Below are positions 40,574 through 50,690 of a DNA stretch of 64,000 nt, one piece after another. Every line of letters starts with the position of its first letter. Position 1 is the stretch's first letter. The notes under the pieces were generated by a model that was given only the letters and a program-made list of their open reading frames with translations, did not search any database and had not been told where the DNA came from. The translations under genes were made by a program, and so were the position numbers. Origin of the DNA: Hyaloperonospora brassicae (Eukaryota > Oomycota > Peronosporomycetes > Peronosporales > Peronosporaceae); the NCBI GenBank assembly GCA_947650285.1, contig CANTFL010000090.1:372001-436000 (forward strand), read 5' to 3'.

Positions 40574-42026
40574 TCAGTTCTTGAGATCAGCATAAAATGA
40601 GGCGACTGTCTGAGAATGGACTAGTCGGTCCCGAGAACGGGCAAGCTGAAGTCGACGCCGTCGGATAGGCACCGTCACCCATCGCTTCTTCGGAGATAGC
40701 TCGGTCTGCGGAGCGCTTACAGGAGGCTGAGTGCCGCTCGGACTAGGCGCTTGTATCGTGGGTGAGTCGGAAGATCCAGCATCTGTCGCGGGTGGAGCAA
40801 CCGCCTTTTGAGCCCTCTTGTCCTTGCCGTGCTGTAGATGCAGTCTGCGCCCTGCCGTTTCGTTAATCTCGTGTAGGCTGTGAAATGGTGTAGCCATATC
40901 CTGTAGCGCTAAATTTTCCCGATCGGTAGCGACCCTTCTACCAGGACCGCTCAACTGAGCTTCTGTAGATCGGCACCGATCCATGGTATGGCCTAACTCC
41001 CCGCAAACTAAGCACTAAAGACGGCGTCCAACGAAAGGATTCTTTAATATAATTGGTAGTATAAACCAGATAACGCGTACGACTCCACGCCAGAAGTTAG
41101 GGCAGCCAGCAAGTTTGACTGTTAGCAGCCAGACTGTCGAGTTCCAAGAATTAGGAGTGCAGATATCTAAGTCTTCCAGTTCTAAATCCGCTGCAATTTG
41201 AGCCTGAAAATACGCGGTTAACTTCCTGATGTCCGTAAACCGTGTGGCGTTATAAATCTCCCCTGTATACTCCCTGGCTGCTGCAAACCCCATTCTATCA
41301 CTACCATGCTGCCGGGCCCTAACGGACCCCTGAGCTGGCAGATGGACGTTGGTCATTCGATACACCGCGCTTTGAAATGAAATTTCGATGGATTTTAAAC
41401 ACGTGCCGTCGCCCGATCACAAAAGGAAAAATGGACGATTTGTTCCACCTGGTTGTAGCTGATTGTCTTGATTACATTAAGTAGTCGTCGCGGCTCATCC
41501 TGGTTCACTCGCAAGCGCTCCGCTGCCAGCAAAATATCCCCCCTTGATCGCACTCGTATTCTGGCGACACGTCCTGATGTTGAGCCCGCTGCGCAGGTGT
41601 AAGACGAGTTCTTCTTCGACTTGAGCCTGTAATGTCCTGTAAAGACGGACCCGTTCCTTGGAATTCAGCACGTTGATCAAGAAAACGGGCAAACGTCTGC
41701 ACACAAAATTACATTTAGCTATGCTGCTGATGATGCGTCATTCGTCCTGCGTGCCTTCACGAAGGCGGCCCCTGCTGTTGGGTAACCGCCGGCTGTAGGC
41801 AGAGCGCACGCATATTCGTAATGCCCTTAGCGTTGTACACGGCTGGATTGCACATAAATGACTTGTAGGTTGCATGTACTCCATAATTACCGTCGGCAAC
41901 TTCCACTGAGCCGGAGGCCGGCGTGGTAGACTTCTTCCACGGGTTGAGTGGTGTCAAACTTCGCCCATTTGATTTTGCTAATCATACAATGTAAGATGGA
42001 CGTGAGCGAACGATTCGAGTTTTACA
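40574..42026 (-). pseudogene. LINE-1 ORF1, C-terminal half with zinc knuckle
   Basis: A CCHC knuckle CLVCGELGHTMDRC at about 41017-40973 follows a stop (RRL-stop). Upstream (41365-41015) is an ORF1-like region with FTDIRKLTAYFQAQIAADLE, and downstream a Pro/Ser-rich basic tail (KKRWVTVPIRRRRLQLARSR). 41495-41957 has further broken pieces. ORF1 proteins bind the element RNA. Confidence 0.7.
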
Positions 42027-42031
42027 GCGAG
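42027..42031. repeat. Target-site duplication of copy B, left (GCGAG)
   Basis: GCGAG here and at 50021-50025, exactly outside the two LTRs. Confidence 0.9.
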
Positions 42032-42420
42032 TGTAATGGGGCAGCCCGTTACATGGAATTGTCTCTCTAAGGAAAGTGACAATCAAGAATATTACGTTGA
42101 ATATTCTTTCAACAATATCACCAAAGTGGTGATATTGAAGGTTCGACCGAAGAGTCTGCTCATTGGTTGATATCTTGATGATATCAACCCTCCAATCGCC
42201 GCAAGACGCGCGCAATGAGTGGTGACGAGACGTCGCCAAAGCTCAGTTATATGAACATAATTAAGTTAAGTCAAACAGAGAGACAGTGGTTAAAGACTTT
42301 CTTATATTAATAGAACAGTTCTGCTTTTACCTTACCTACGCTTCCTCGCTTGCCACGTTTATGTCTGTAGGGGCCCCGATACCCTTGCGTTAAGTTCACG
42401 CAAGGGTGTGCCCCGTTACA
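42032..42420 (+). repeat. Copy B 5' LTR
   Basis: 389 bp, TGTAATGGGG...CCCCGTTACA. Of the 5' type also seen in copy A (CGTTTATGTC, CAGTGGTTAAAGACTTTC, CCAAAGCTC in element orientation). It differs from its own 3' LTR at roughly one base in fourteen. Confidence 0.9.
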
Positions 42421-42422
42421 CC

Positions 42423-42438
42423 TGGTAGCACTTTGTAG
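42423..42438 (+). other. Copy B primer binding site
   Basis: TGGTAGCACTTTGTAG, two bases after the 5' LTR. Confidence 0.75.
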
Positions 42439-42464
42439 TCCTTCCAAGGACCACAGCATCCAAC

Positions 42465-43680
42465 ATGTTCATGTTGGATGATGAAGAGACCTTACACGCC
42501 ACGCGTGAAGGGTTTACCCACTTGAGTGACATCGAATGGGGTGCGGTAGAACGAATGAGTTCTACCGTAGGCGAGTTCGCCATCAGCGCCATGTTGGAGT
42601 CTCTAGACAGAGACCAACAGAATGCCGCTATCGCCAAGTTCATTCAAAATGAACTTGCCGCCGAAAAGGAGAAAGTAGCCTTGCTTCACCAGCAAGGCTC
42701 TCAACAGGCCGAGCAGTTGAGAGAACTCGGTGCTCAACAGACAGAGCTGTTGAGACAGCAGCAATTCCATGCTGCTGTGGGCGGGACGACACATTCGCGT
42801 CGTCCCGAAGTCTTGAAAGTTGACATCTCCAAGTACCGTGCAGTCCTGGAAGACTCCCTGTTACTGTGGTTTGTCGACTTGACAGAGCCTTAATGGCTCG
42901 TCGCGTCGAAGATAAGCAAATGAAACTCACATTTGCTCAAACCCACTTGTCAGGACGTGCCAAAACTTGGTCCCTGGGGCTCGAGAGTAGCGACCCAAAT
43001 GTGTTTAGGTCACTAGATCACTTCAAGTCCCGGCTCAGACAAACGTTTGAGCCGCCACGGGATGAGTTCAGGGCTCGTTCAGAGCTCGTTCAGAGCTCCT
43101 GAAACTCAAGCAGGGTAAGCGTGATGTGCACGCTTACGCTCAACATATACGACTCCTCGCGAGTAGTATAACTGCTAATCCAGTACATGAACACACGTTG
43201 ATTACGGTGTTCATGCACGGGCTCGCAGAAGGGTCCGTCAGGAGCCACCTGTTCCGCTTAGCTGAATACGCTGGAAGAGGCGATATCGCTGCGGAACAGG
43301 AAGACTTTAGCATGAGACAGGCTCATGCTAGCTCAAACTCTTATCGTCCACCAAGACGACAAGAGATCGGAGGTCCAGAACCAATGGACCTCTGCTATGT
43401 TGAGAGCGAGAGACCTCGCTCTTCGAGCAACAAGCGATTGCAGAAGTGCAATCGCTGTCAGAAGTTATGGCACTACGCATACGAGTGTAGTGCTCCACGC
43501 CCAGTAGCAAACAGTACTGAGCGAAATGGACGACCATTCGCCAAGAAGGGCAATGGGTGTAGGTCCAGCGCTGTTGCGAAACCTCAACAGCGAGACGGAC
43601 CATCAAAAAATGGTCGGGGTCAGAAGGGGCGGAGCGCCCTACTGATCCAGCAACCTCAAGAGAATTTTCAAATCTCTTGA
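42465..43680 (+). pseudogene. Copy B gag, broken
   Basis: ATG 42465. Three frames: 42465-42893 (N-terminal domain), 42866-43102 (capsid-like) and 43126-43680 (with knuckle CNRCQKLWHYAYEC). The first break is the 2-base insertion shared with A; the second is the tandem duplication of CGTTCAGAGCT at 43076-43097, present in all copies. Confidence 0.82.
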
Positions 43681-44052
43681 CAAAAGTTGCTCCAGATACA
43701 CAATCATTGTGTGTCTCTGCACCTGTTGATGACGTTTCGCTCATCACCTTGAAGTTGGAAGCGACAAATGATTTGTCGCTTCGTGCCCTAGTAAACTGTG
43801 GGGCGTCGAACAATTTTGTTTGACGCCAGTCACTAAAGGTCGTAGGCTCAAGTTCGTTGAGCGCGACATTCCCCTCACGAGGATGACGGTGCGCCTTGCA
43901 ACAGGCGCATCGATTACCGTTGAGAAACGTGTAGCAGGAATCCACTACACGTTAGAGGTGAACAGTACGATGATGACTTCATCGTACTAGATCTGGATGA
44001 CAAATTTAATGTCATCCTGGGATTACCTTGGCTCAGAAAGTACGAGCCAAGG
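43681..44052 (+). pseudogene. Copy B aspartic protease, catalytic Asp lost
   Basis: Triad reads Asn-Cys-Gly (AAC at 43794-43796), with TGA at 43821-43823 as in copy A and a further private 1-base loss near 43834. The closing motif ILGLPWLRKYEPRVSW lies at about 44010-44070 in another frame. Confidence 0.8.
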
Positions 44053-44895
44053 GTGAGCTGGCAGCATCGATACGTGAAGATGCCTGCCGCTTGTTCATCA
44101 GATGGCCATCTGATGAACATCTTGGAGCGTCCACAAGCGTGTGGATGTTCTGCGAGTGAGTGCGATGGCCTCACTTGCGGTACGGTCGTTTGCACGACTG
44201 CACAAGATCACAGTGTAGTTGATCACTACACTGTGGAGCAAGCTCCCGGCGGCTGTACAGAAGTACAGGCGGCGCCGAAGGTCCACCACTCGAAGAAGCC
44301 GGGTTGACCGGGACATGGATGCATGCCTAGCGGGCAGCATATTAGAAGAAAAAAACCTGTTGCCCCCAAGAGGCAACATGGAAATCCTAGGTCGACTGGA
44401 GAGTCGACCGTAGAGGATCGGTGCCTGACTGTGGTTGCACAGCCACAGTCGGAAGACGTCGAGGGAATAAGTCCCCACGTACTTGAGGAAAGAATTCCTC
44501 GAAAGTCACTTGCTGAGGGACCAGGCCCTCAGCAACCTGTAGAAAAAAGTTCCCAGGAAGAAACCGAGACGTTGAACGTCTTGGTTAATGACGGATCAAG
44601 TGTAGGCGCTTATACGCTTGATATGATTGTGCCTCCGAAGTTGACTTCGGAGATAACTCAATTGCCGACGCTAGAACTTAAACGGTTCTTGCGTGATCTG
44701 CGTAGTGGCAAAGTCAAGCAGATCTGCATACTCGTCACATAGGATGAGTATGTGGCCGTTATTCGGTCGGCAACAGTATTTGCTGAGAACAAACGGGTTC
44801 TCAGCAGCTCATCGATGGACGAAAGTGTCCTCGATGAGAAGACTCCGATTGAGCGATACACGTCTTAATCCTGGGAGTCACTTCAGGCAAATCCT
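44053..44895 (+). pseudogene. Copy B protease-RT linker
   Basis: Open pieces 44053-44307 and 44323-44742, the second ending in IVPPKLTSEITQLPTLELKR. At variant sites (CDGLTCG, EERIPRKS) it follows copy C, not copy A. Confidence 0.55.
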
Positions 44896-45350
44896 TTGTA
44901 TAAGGATTTGATCGAATTCAGGGATGTGTTCCCTGAATCCGTACCTTGCGAGTTGCCTAAGGACAAAGGCACTCGACACGAGATCGAGCTCAAACCGGGC
45001 TCAAAGTACTGTGTCATGAAGCAGTGGCCACTTCCTCGTGAACAAGTACTAGCGATCGACAAGTTCTTTGCCGATCGCTAGCAGCGGGCCATGTGAGGGA
45101 ATCAACATCCCCTCACAGCTCTCCGACCTTCTGTGTGCGAAAGGCCACAGGAGGGTGGCGAATAGTACACGCATTCAACAAGTTGAATGCTGCAACGGTA
45201 CCGGCTCAGACGCCGATACCGAGGAAGGACGTAATCATAGATGGTATGTCAAAGAGTACCATCTTTTCGTCCATGGATCTGATGGATGGATTCTATCAGA
45301 TCCTCATGCGTGAACGGGACATCCCGTTCACGCCAGTAAGTACCCCCCAG
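44896..45350 (+). pseudogene. Copy B RT N-terminal half
   Basis: 44896-45081 has the RT lead-in and 45093-45345 the fingers and palm, in different frames because of the break after FFADR. A C-run of six at 45343-45348 shifts the frame before PSGMLW. Confidence 0.8.
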
Positions 45351-45354
45351 CGGG

Positions 45355-47274
45355 ATGCTGTGGGAGTGGCTAGTTATGCCACAGGGGCTGAGCAACGCCC
45401 CTGCAACATTCAACAGATGTGTCACAAATCTGTTGAGACCGGTGCGAGACTTCGCACCGAGTTACTTAGACGATGTGCTCGTCCATAGCCGGTCTATCAA
45501 CGGAAAGACGGACGTTGAAGTTCACAGAACTCACGTTCGTCAGGTTCTTCAACTTATGCGCAAGCATAAGCTGTACGCCAACCTCAAGAAGTGTAGATTC
45601 GCGGCTAGCGAAATACCACTTCTTGGATGCATCGTGGGTAAACACAGCGTACCTCCTGATCCCGAAAAGATCAAGGCAATCACTGACTGGCCAGTGCCAG
45701 TCGATGTCAAGGGACTTCGTAAGTTCCTTGGCTTAGCGGCGTACTTGCACAAGAACTCGCGCAACTACGCCGAGATGACGGTTCATCTTTTTTGCTTGCT
45801 CAAGAGAAATGTCAAGTGGTCATGGAACGCTGAGTGCCATCGTTCCTTTGAGGGTAACAAGCAAAGATTGATGCAATCGCCGATCTTGGCGATCGCAGAT
45901 CAGGACAGATCATTTCATGTGGTCTGTGACGCCAGCGATTTCGCAATCGGCTGTGCGTTAATGCAGTTCGATGCAGATGGCGCGGAGCGCGTCATCTGTT
46001 ATCAGCCGCGTCAGCTGCAAGCAGCTGAGCGTAATTACCTAGTGCATGACAAGGAACTCCTTGCCATGAAGTACGCACTGGCTAAGTTTCGCGTCTATCT
46101 CTTGGGAGATAGACCGTTAGTTGTCTATACGGACCATGCGTCATTACGCACGGCCGTAAACAGCCCACACCTCTCGCATAGGATGGCGAGGTGGCTGTCC
46201 TTCTTCGCGGAGTATAACTTCTCCGTGGAGTATAAACCACGACGACTCAATGTCGTTGCTGATGCGCTTTCGCGCCGGCCCGATATCGAGCCGGACGCAC
46301 AAATCAACAGTGAGGATAAGCCCACTGTTGCGACACTGTCAGTCAGTGTCCCGTCTTCAAGTTTACTAGACGACGTACGAAAGGCATACGCGGAAGATAA
46401 GGATCTTCTGCGATTGATGGATCATCTGGTGAATTCATCCAGTAAATCCATGAGGGATTTACCGGCTTTGTACCAATCCTCCTCGGATCGGTATAGTACA
46501 CGCAACGGATTGCTGTACTATACAGCTGTTGCCGACGACACGCCTCGTGTCGTCGTACCCGCTCATCATGATTTGCGTTTGCGCATCATGTATGAGTGTC
46601 ACGATGCCCCAACAAGCGGCCATCGTGGTAGAGAAAAGACTTACCTCACGGTAAGTCGTGACTTTTACTGCCCACGCCAGTATCAGTTTGTACGCAAGTA
46701 CATACGTGCTTGCGAGGTTTGTCAACGGGTGAAGCCTAGTCCTTCATCCCGTGCGCCATTGCAGCCTCTGCCTGTTCCGACAGAGTGCTGGCAGTCCGTT
46801 TCAATGGGCTTCGTCTTCGGTTTTCCCGAAGACGCTCACAAGAATAATGGTATTATTGTGTTTGTTGACCGATTCAGCAAGATGGTCCATCTTGCTGCTG
46901 TACCTGAGTCGATCAAGGCTCAAGGTTGTGCTCGTGTCTTTCTAGACACGGTCTTTAGACTCCACGGGTTACCCCGTGAACTCGTATCCGACCGTGACCC
47001 TCGGTTCACGGCGTCATTTTGGCAAACCGTGTTCCGTACTCTCGAAACACGATTGAAGATGTCCACTTCCGACCATCCCAAAACAGATGGTCAGACGGAA
47101 CGTGCGAACCGTGTCCTCGAAGAGATCCTTCGAGGATATGTCCACTCGTTTCCGAGTTGGAGCGAATTCCTACCCATGGTGGAATTCGCCATCAATAATT
47201 CGGTGCATGCTTCAACACAGCACACGCCGTTTTACGTGAATGGCCTACGCCATCCACGTGTGCCCTCCCTTTAG
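45355..47274 (+). CDS. Copy B pol: RT palm, RNase H and integrase, 639 codons
   Basis: Same domain order as in copy A, uninterrupted, with YLDD intact and RNase H acidic residues present. The integrase first catalytic Asp is replaced: SMGFVFGFP (Gly codon 46807-46809) where copy A has SMDIVFGFP. The frame ends at a TAG in RHPRVPSL, before the acidic insert. The first codon is not an ATG, because the frame is the tail of a longer one. Confidence 0.88.
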   Translation: MLWEWLVMPQGLSNAPATFNRCVTNLLRPVRDFAPSYLDDVLVHSRSINGKTDVEVHRTHVRQVLQLMRKHKLYANLKKCRFAASEIPLLGCIVGKHSVPPDPEKIKAITDWPVPVDVKGLRKFLGLAAYLHKNSRNYAEMTVHLFCLLKRNVKWSWNAECHRSFEGNKQRLMQSPILAIADQDRSFHVVCDASDFAIGCALMQFDADGAERVICYQPRQLQAAERNYLVHDKELLAMKYALAKFRVYLLGDRPLVVYTDHASLRTAVNSPHLSHRMARWLSFFAEYNFSVEYKPRRLNVVADALSRRPDIEPDAQINSEDKPTVATLSVSVPSSSLLDDVRKAYAEDKDLLRLMDHLVNSSSKSMRDLPALYQSSSDRYSTRNGLLYYTAVADDTPRVVVPAHHDLRLRIMYECHDAPTSGHRGREKTYLTVSRDFYCPRQYQFVRKYIRACEVCQRVKPSPSSRAPLQPLPVPTECWQSVSMGFVFGFPEDAHKNNGIIVFVDRFSKMVHLAAVPESIKAQGCARVFLDTVFRLHGLPRELVSDRDPRFTASFWQTVFRTLETRLKMSTSDHPKTDGQTERANRVLEEILRGYVHSFPSWSEFLPMVEFAINNSVHASTQHTPFYVNGLRHPRVPSL

Positions 47275-47284
47275 AGTGTGACTC

Positions 47285-48001
47285 TTGGATAAGGGGGGAC
47301 GGACTCTCTCGAGCAAAAACCGTTTTGGCTCTTGCTCATCACGTGTCGACGCTAACGTCGTCACGTATGGTGCCGATGTCGATCAGGTCGACATCGATGA
47401 AGAATATCACCTCAATAATAACAATGACGCTATTATTGACTCGGATGATGATGACGATGCTGGTATATTCAGCATCGTCAACGATTATGCCAGCGAGGAA
47501 GAAGACAACCTCGCTGAAGAAGAGAGAAATCTCTTAGCAGTGCGCACGAAGCGCACTGAAAGACAAAACAAAGAGTCAGCAGATAACTTCCTGCTGACTC
47601 GAGAGGCGGTAGTCCGTTTCGTTCAGGACTCCATCGCAAATGCGGTGGACCGTCAGAAACGGAACACAGACAAGAATGGAAGAGCAAATGTTCTTTCATT
47701 TAAAGTTGACGACCTAGTACTACTGTCTACGGTAAACTTACCTGGACATGCAGTCACTAGTGTCTGCAGTAGTAAACTACTGCCGAAGTACATTGAGCCA
47801 TTTCGAGTGTTGCATCGCAAGGGCAATGCATACACACTCGAATTGCCACGTAAGATGCGCACGCATCCTACGTTTTACGTGGGGAGGCTCAGACGTACTT
47901 TCAGTACGAGCCTTCTTCTTCCGATGAAGATAGCCCCCACGTTCAAGAACATCCATCAAGTTCTTGCGTTCGCGCTCCAGACGATCCATCTGGTCGCGTA
48001 G
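47285..48001 (+). pseudogene. Copy B integrase C-terminal part with acidic insert
   Basis: The acidic insert is fully open here (DVDQVDIDEEYHLNNNND, then IIDSDDDDDAGIF), followed by the GPF domain, in which the first Gly is Glu (KYIEPFRVLHRKG). It is separated from the pol frame by a short out-of-frame stretch. Confidence 0.75.
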
Positions 48002-48409
48002 ATAAGATACCTCGGAACTCAACCGAGATATCTCCTCGCGAGCTGTCGCCAGCTCGCCGAATAGGGAGCGGACATCCCGCTCGACCTGAAGCTGCGCTGT
48101 GGCATAATCGGCGCGATCCCTCGCCCGATCAGCCTCGTGATCCTTGCGGTTCTTCCGCACGGTATCAGTCAAAGCGTAGCGCCGGTCGCGCTCGTGCTTC
48201 AAGTCATCGCGCAATTCATCGATTGCGCGATCCATCTCGTAAGGGTCGAGATGGTGAACCGAATCATCTGGAGGAGGTCTTTCCTCCTCCACCACATCCT
48301 CTGGTGGATGCTCACGGTGATCAACGCTTTCTAGTGGATCGTATCTTGAATCACCGTGACGATTCAGGATCAAGGACGAGCTACCTCGTCCAGTGGCGAA
48401 GGGAACCAC
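47777..48409 (-). CDS. Gypsy-2 antisense coiled-coil part (copy B)
   Basis: 210 codons opposite the sense chromodomain, nearly the same as in copy A. It has no ATG at the start (GTG, VPFATGRGSSS), which supports its being a later exon of the frame at 49498-48716. Confidence 0.48.
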   Translation of the reverse strand: MVPFATGRGSSSLILNRHGDSRYDPLESVDHREHPPEDVVEEERPPPDDSVHHLDPYEMDRAIDELRDDLKHERDRRYALTDTVRKNRKDHEADRARDRADYATAQLQVERDVRSLFGELATAREEISRLSSEVSYLRDQMDRLERERKNLMDVLERGGYLHRKKKARTESTSEPPHVKRRMRAHLTWQFECVCIALAMQHSKWLNVLRQ

Positions 48410-48516
48410 CCTCTTGGAACAGCTGGGAGCCCCGCTTTCAGCTGTTGATGGATGTTGAAGGTCTCATCCGCCAGTATGACGAGACTCATCCGATGAGTCC
48501 TGTAACCCATCGGTAA
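47890..48516 (+). pseudogene. Copy B chromodomain tail
   Basis: Same linker and chromodomain as copy A but with WRREP in place of WRGYP at about 48394-48408, a change shared with copy C that alters the conserved turn of the domain. Confidence 0.78.
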
Positions 48517-48715
48517 ACACGCGCTTTTGGCGCTTGTAGACGGATTGCAAGTTTGCAATCGCGTCACGCATCTCAGCCAAGATGTGTGCCTTTCCTCAGG
48601 ACGAATACAGGGAACACACGTCGCTCTGCGCACTTTGCGGGTTGTCAGTACAACTCGCACAAGGTTCTACCCAAGTGAGGCATGGAATGTTGGCCTCACT
48701 TTATAAAAGATGCAA

Positions 48716-49498
48716 TCAGTACCTTGCACCGGTTGGCGTTCGCTTTTCGAACCTGAGGCGTGTCGCCTCAAGGATCTTGAGCCACCCTTCTCGTCCAAAA
48801 ATCTTTACGTTTTGGACGAACGCGTTCCACGCAGCCAAAAGCGATGCTTTGTCACGCTTTTGGTTGATGTTGTACCATCGATGTCGAAGAAAGACATCGA
48901 GATAGAAATCTTCTTCAGCTCGAAAGTTCTTCGCGCTGGAACTCAAGCCGTGAAGCTCAGTCGCGTCGAATACGGGTATTCGATGGTGTTGGCTTGTCTC
49001 GTGAGACAAGCCATTGATGAGCCGTTCGGAAAAACGCCACGGCTTCGACTCATCACGCTTTACAGTGGTACCCTTGTCGGTACCACGGTTATCAGTATGA
49101 CAATGGGTTGCACCATCGTCATCACGCTCGTGCGAAGAGGCACGAGTCGGCGGTGGTAAGGAGTAATACTCCTCACCACTCTGATGACCTTCATCATCAC
49201 TGCCGAACAGACTGTGATGCATCTCACGAGTCCGTTCGTTCGGCAGTGACCTTGGCGAATACTGAGGCTTCGCCGGTGGTCGAGACGCCTCTGGAGCATT
49301 GCCCGAGTCAGACACGTCTGACTCGCCAGAGTAGATGACCTCAATGTCGGGGTCATCATGCGCACGCGGTGAGGTACCGCGTGCACCTGCAGCACCTGTT
49401 GCTGCAGGCGGAAAAGGAGCAGCAGACGACGAATCGTCTGCCGCAGAGGCTGGCACAGCACCGGGCTGTGTAGGTCTTGAGTCACCTCGCATAGACAT
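48716..49498 (-). CDS. Gypsy-2 antisense gene, first part (copy B), 260 codons
   Basis: ATG 49498 to stop 48716, intact. It differs from copy A at very few residues (SRPTQPG against SRHAQPG), while the sense genes are broken in both. Begins 131 bp inside the 3' LTR. Confidence 0.6.
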   Translation of the reverse strand: MSMRGDSRPTQPGAVPASAADDSSSAAPFPPAATGAAGARGTSPRAHDDPDIEVIYSGESDVSDSGNAPEASRPPAKPQYSPRSLPNERTREMHHSLFGSDDEGHQSGEEYYSLPPPTRASSHERDDDGATHCHTDNRGTDKGTTVKRDESKPWRFSERLINGLSHETSQHHRIPVFDATELHGLSSSAKNFRAEEDFYLDVFLRHRWYNINQKRDKASLLAAWNAFVQNVKIFGREGWLKILEATRLRFEKRTPTGARY

Positions 49499-49615
49499 GT
49501 TAACTATGTGAGGTCAAGCGGAAAGTGAATGGAACGGACCCAAAAAGTGCTCCATGTCCCAATGGTGACCAACGGGTGGCCGCCATATTTTTCGATAGTC
49601 ACACGGTGACTATCA

Positions 49616-49629
49616 GTTAAGGGGGGTGA
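49616..49629 (+). other. Copy B polypurine tract
   Basis: GTTAAGGGGGGTGA directly before the 3' LTR. Confidence 0.75.
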
Positions 49630-50020
49630 TGTAACGGGGCAGCCCGTTACATGGAATTGTCACGTTAATGAAAGTTACAATAAAGAATATGAAGTTGAAT
49701 ATTCTATTAACAATATCACCAAAGTGGTGATATTGAAGGTTCGACCGAAGATTCTGCTCATTGGTTGATATCTTGATGATATTAACCCACCAATCGCCGC
49801 AAGACGCGCGCAATGGGTGGTGACGAGACGTCGCCATACACTCAGTTATATGAACATAATTAAGTTAAGTCAAACAGAGAGACAGTAGTTAAAAAACTGT
49901 CTTATATTAATAGAACAGTTCTGCTTTTACCTTACCTACGCTTCCTCGCTTGCCACGTGTACGTCTGTAGGGGCACCGATACCCTTGCGTTAAGTTCACG
50001 CAAGGGTGTGCCCCGTTACA
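49630..50020 (+). repeat. Copy B 3' LTR
   Basis: 391 bp, TGTAACGGGG...CCCCGTTACA. Close to the copy C 3' LTR (few differences) and clearly different from the copy B 5' LTR. Confidence 0.9.
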
Positions 50021-50690
50021 GCGAGTGCGTCACCTTCTTGGCTTGGGCTACCCATGCCTCGTAAGAAGCATCGCACGCCACACATGCTTCCTCAAAAAAG
50101 TAAAAAAGACCCCCTTTCTCGTCGTTGTGTAATTTAGAAAATCTGTTCTTGCAAGGCGGAACTTGCTCCGCGTCCACCTCGACAGTATCGTGGACTATCG
50201 CTAACAGTTCCGCGACCGTCGTCATCCATGCGTCGCGCGGAGGTTAAGAAGGAGCCGCTTTTCGCGCATCCATTACATCCGCATACATTTCCTGTGGCTG
50301 CACCACGCTGGTTGGATGTATCGGCGTCACCTCTTTCGCCTCAGGGCGTACCTGTGGCTGACGCTGGTCTGAGATTTCTAGCGAGGAAGGCTTTCTAGTA
50401 CAGTCCGCGCTGCTATTTTGAAGCAAATGAGGGTGCGATGTAGGTACCTGCTGCTCATCTCCTGGCCCCGCTAAACGGGGCACCGGTAGATCGCTCGATT
50501 TGGCGATACTACCCGAACCTCTAGTAGTGGAAGGCCGCGTATTGCAAGGCTGCGTATGCTGCTTCGAGACGGTCGCGTCGGGCGGGACGCATTCCTGCGA
50601 GAGAAGCTCACCCATGTCGGGGTCGCGGCTCCACGTATGGTGCGTGTCGGATGCAGGAGATCCAGGCGCAAGCGCTAAAGCAGGTAACTG
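50021..50690 (-). pseudogene. LINE-1 5' fragment: ORF1 N-terminal half
   Basis: After GCGAG the minus strand continues ORF1: 50225-50026 (EVDAEQVPPCKNRFSKLHND, EEACVACDASYEAWVAQAKK) and 50615-50244 (Gln/Pro/Ser-rich, QPQVRPEAKEVTPIHPTSVV). Upstream border not fixed; coding signal fades near 50690. Confidence 0.55.

Larger units (their letters stand above)
34503..42026 (-). mobile_element. LINE-1: non-LTR retrotransposon, central block
   Basis: Minus-strand order from the right: ORF1 with CCHC knuckle (about 41017-40973), OTU-like domain (about 40340-39990), APE endonuclease (about 38500-37690), reverse transcriptase (37312-35856), thumb/linker and zinc-binding tail (to 34503). It continues at 26511 on the left of copy A and at 50026 on the right of copy B; joined, the element is about 8.7 kb. 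Many stops and shifts: an old copy used as landing site by two Gypsy-2 elements. Confidence 0.85.
42032..50020 (+). mobile_element. Gypsy-2 copy B: inserted in LINE-1 ORF1, plus strand
   Basis: 7989 bp with a perfect 5-bp target duplication, so insertion came after LINE-1. Same parts as copy A in opposite orientation. The gag-protease part shares private changes with copy A; from about 44160 on it shares changes with copy C. Both protease Asp (43794-43796) and integrase first Asp (46807-46809) are lost. Confidence 0.93.
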
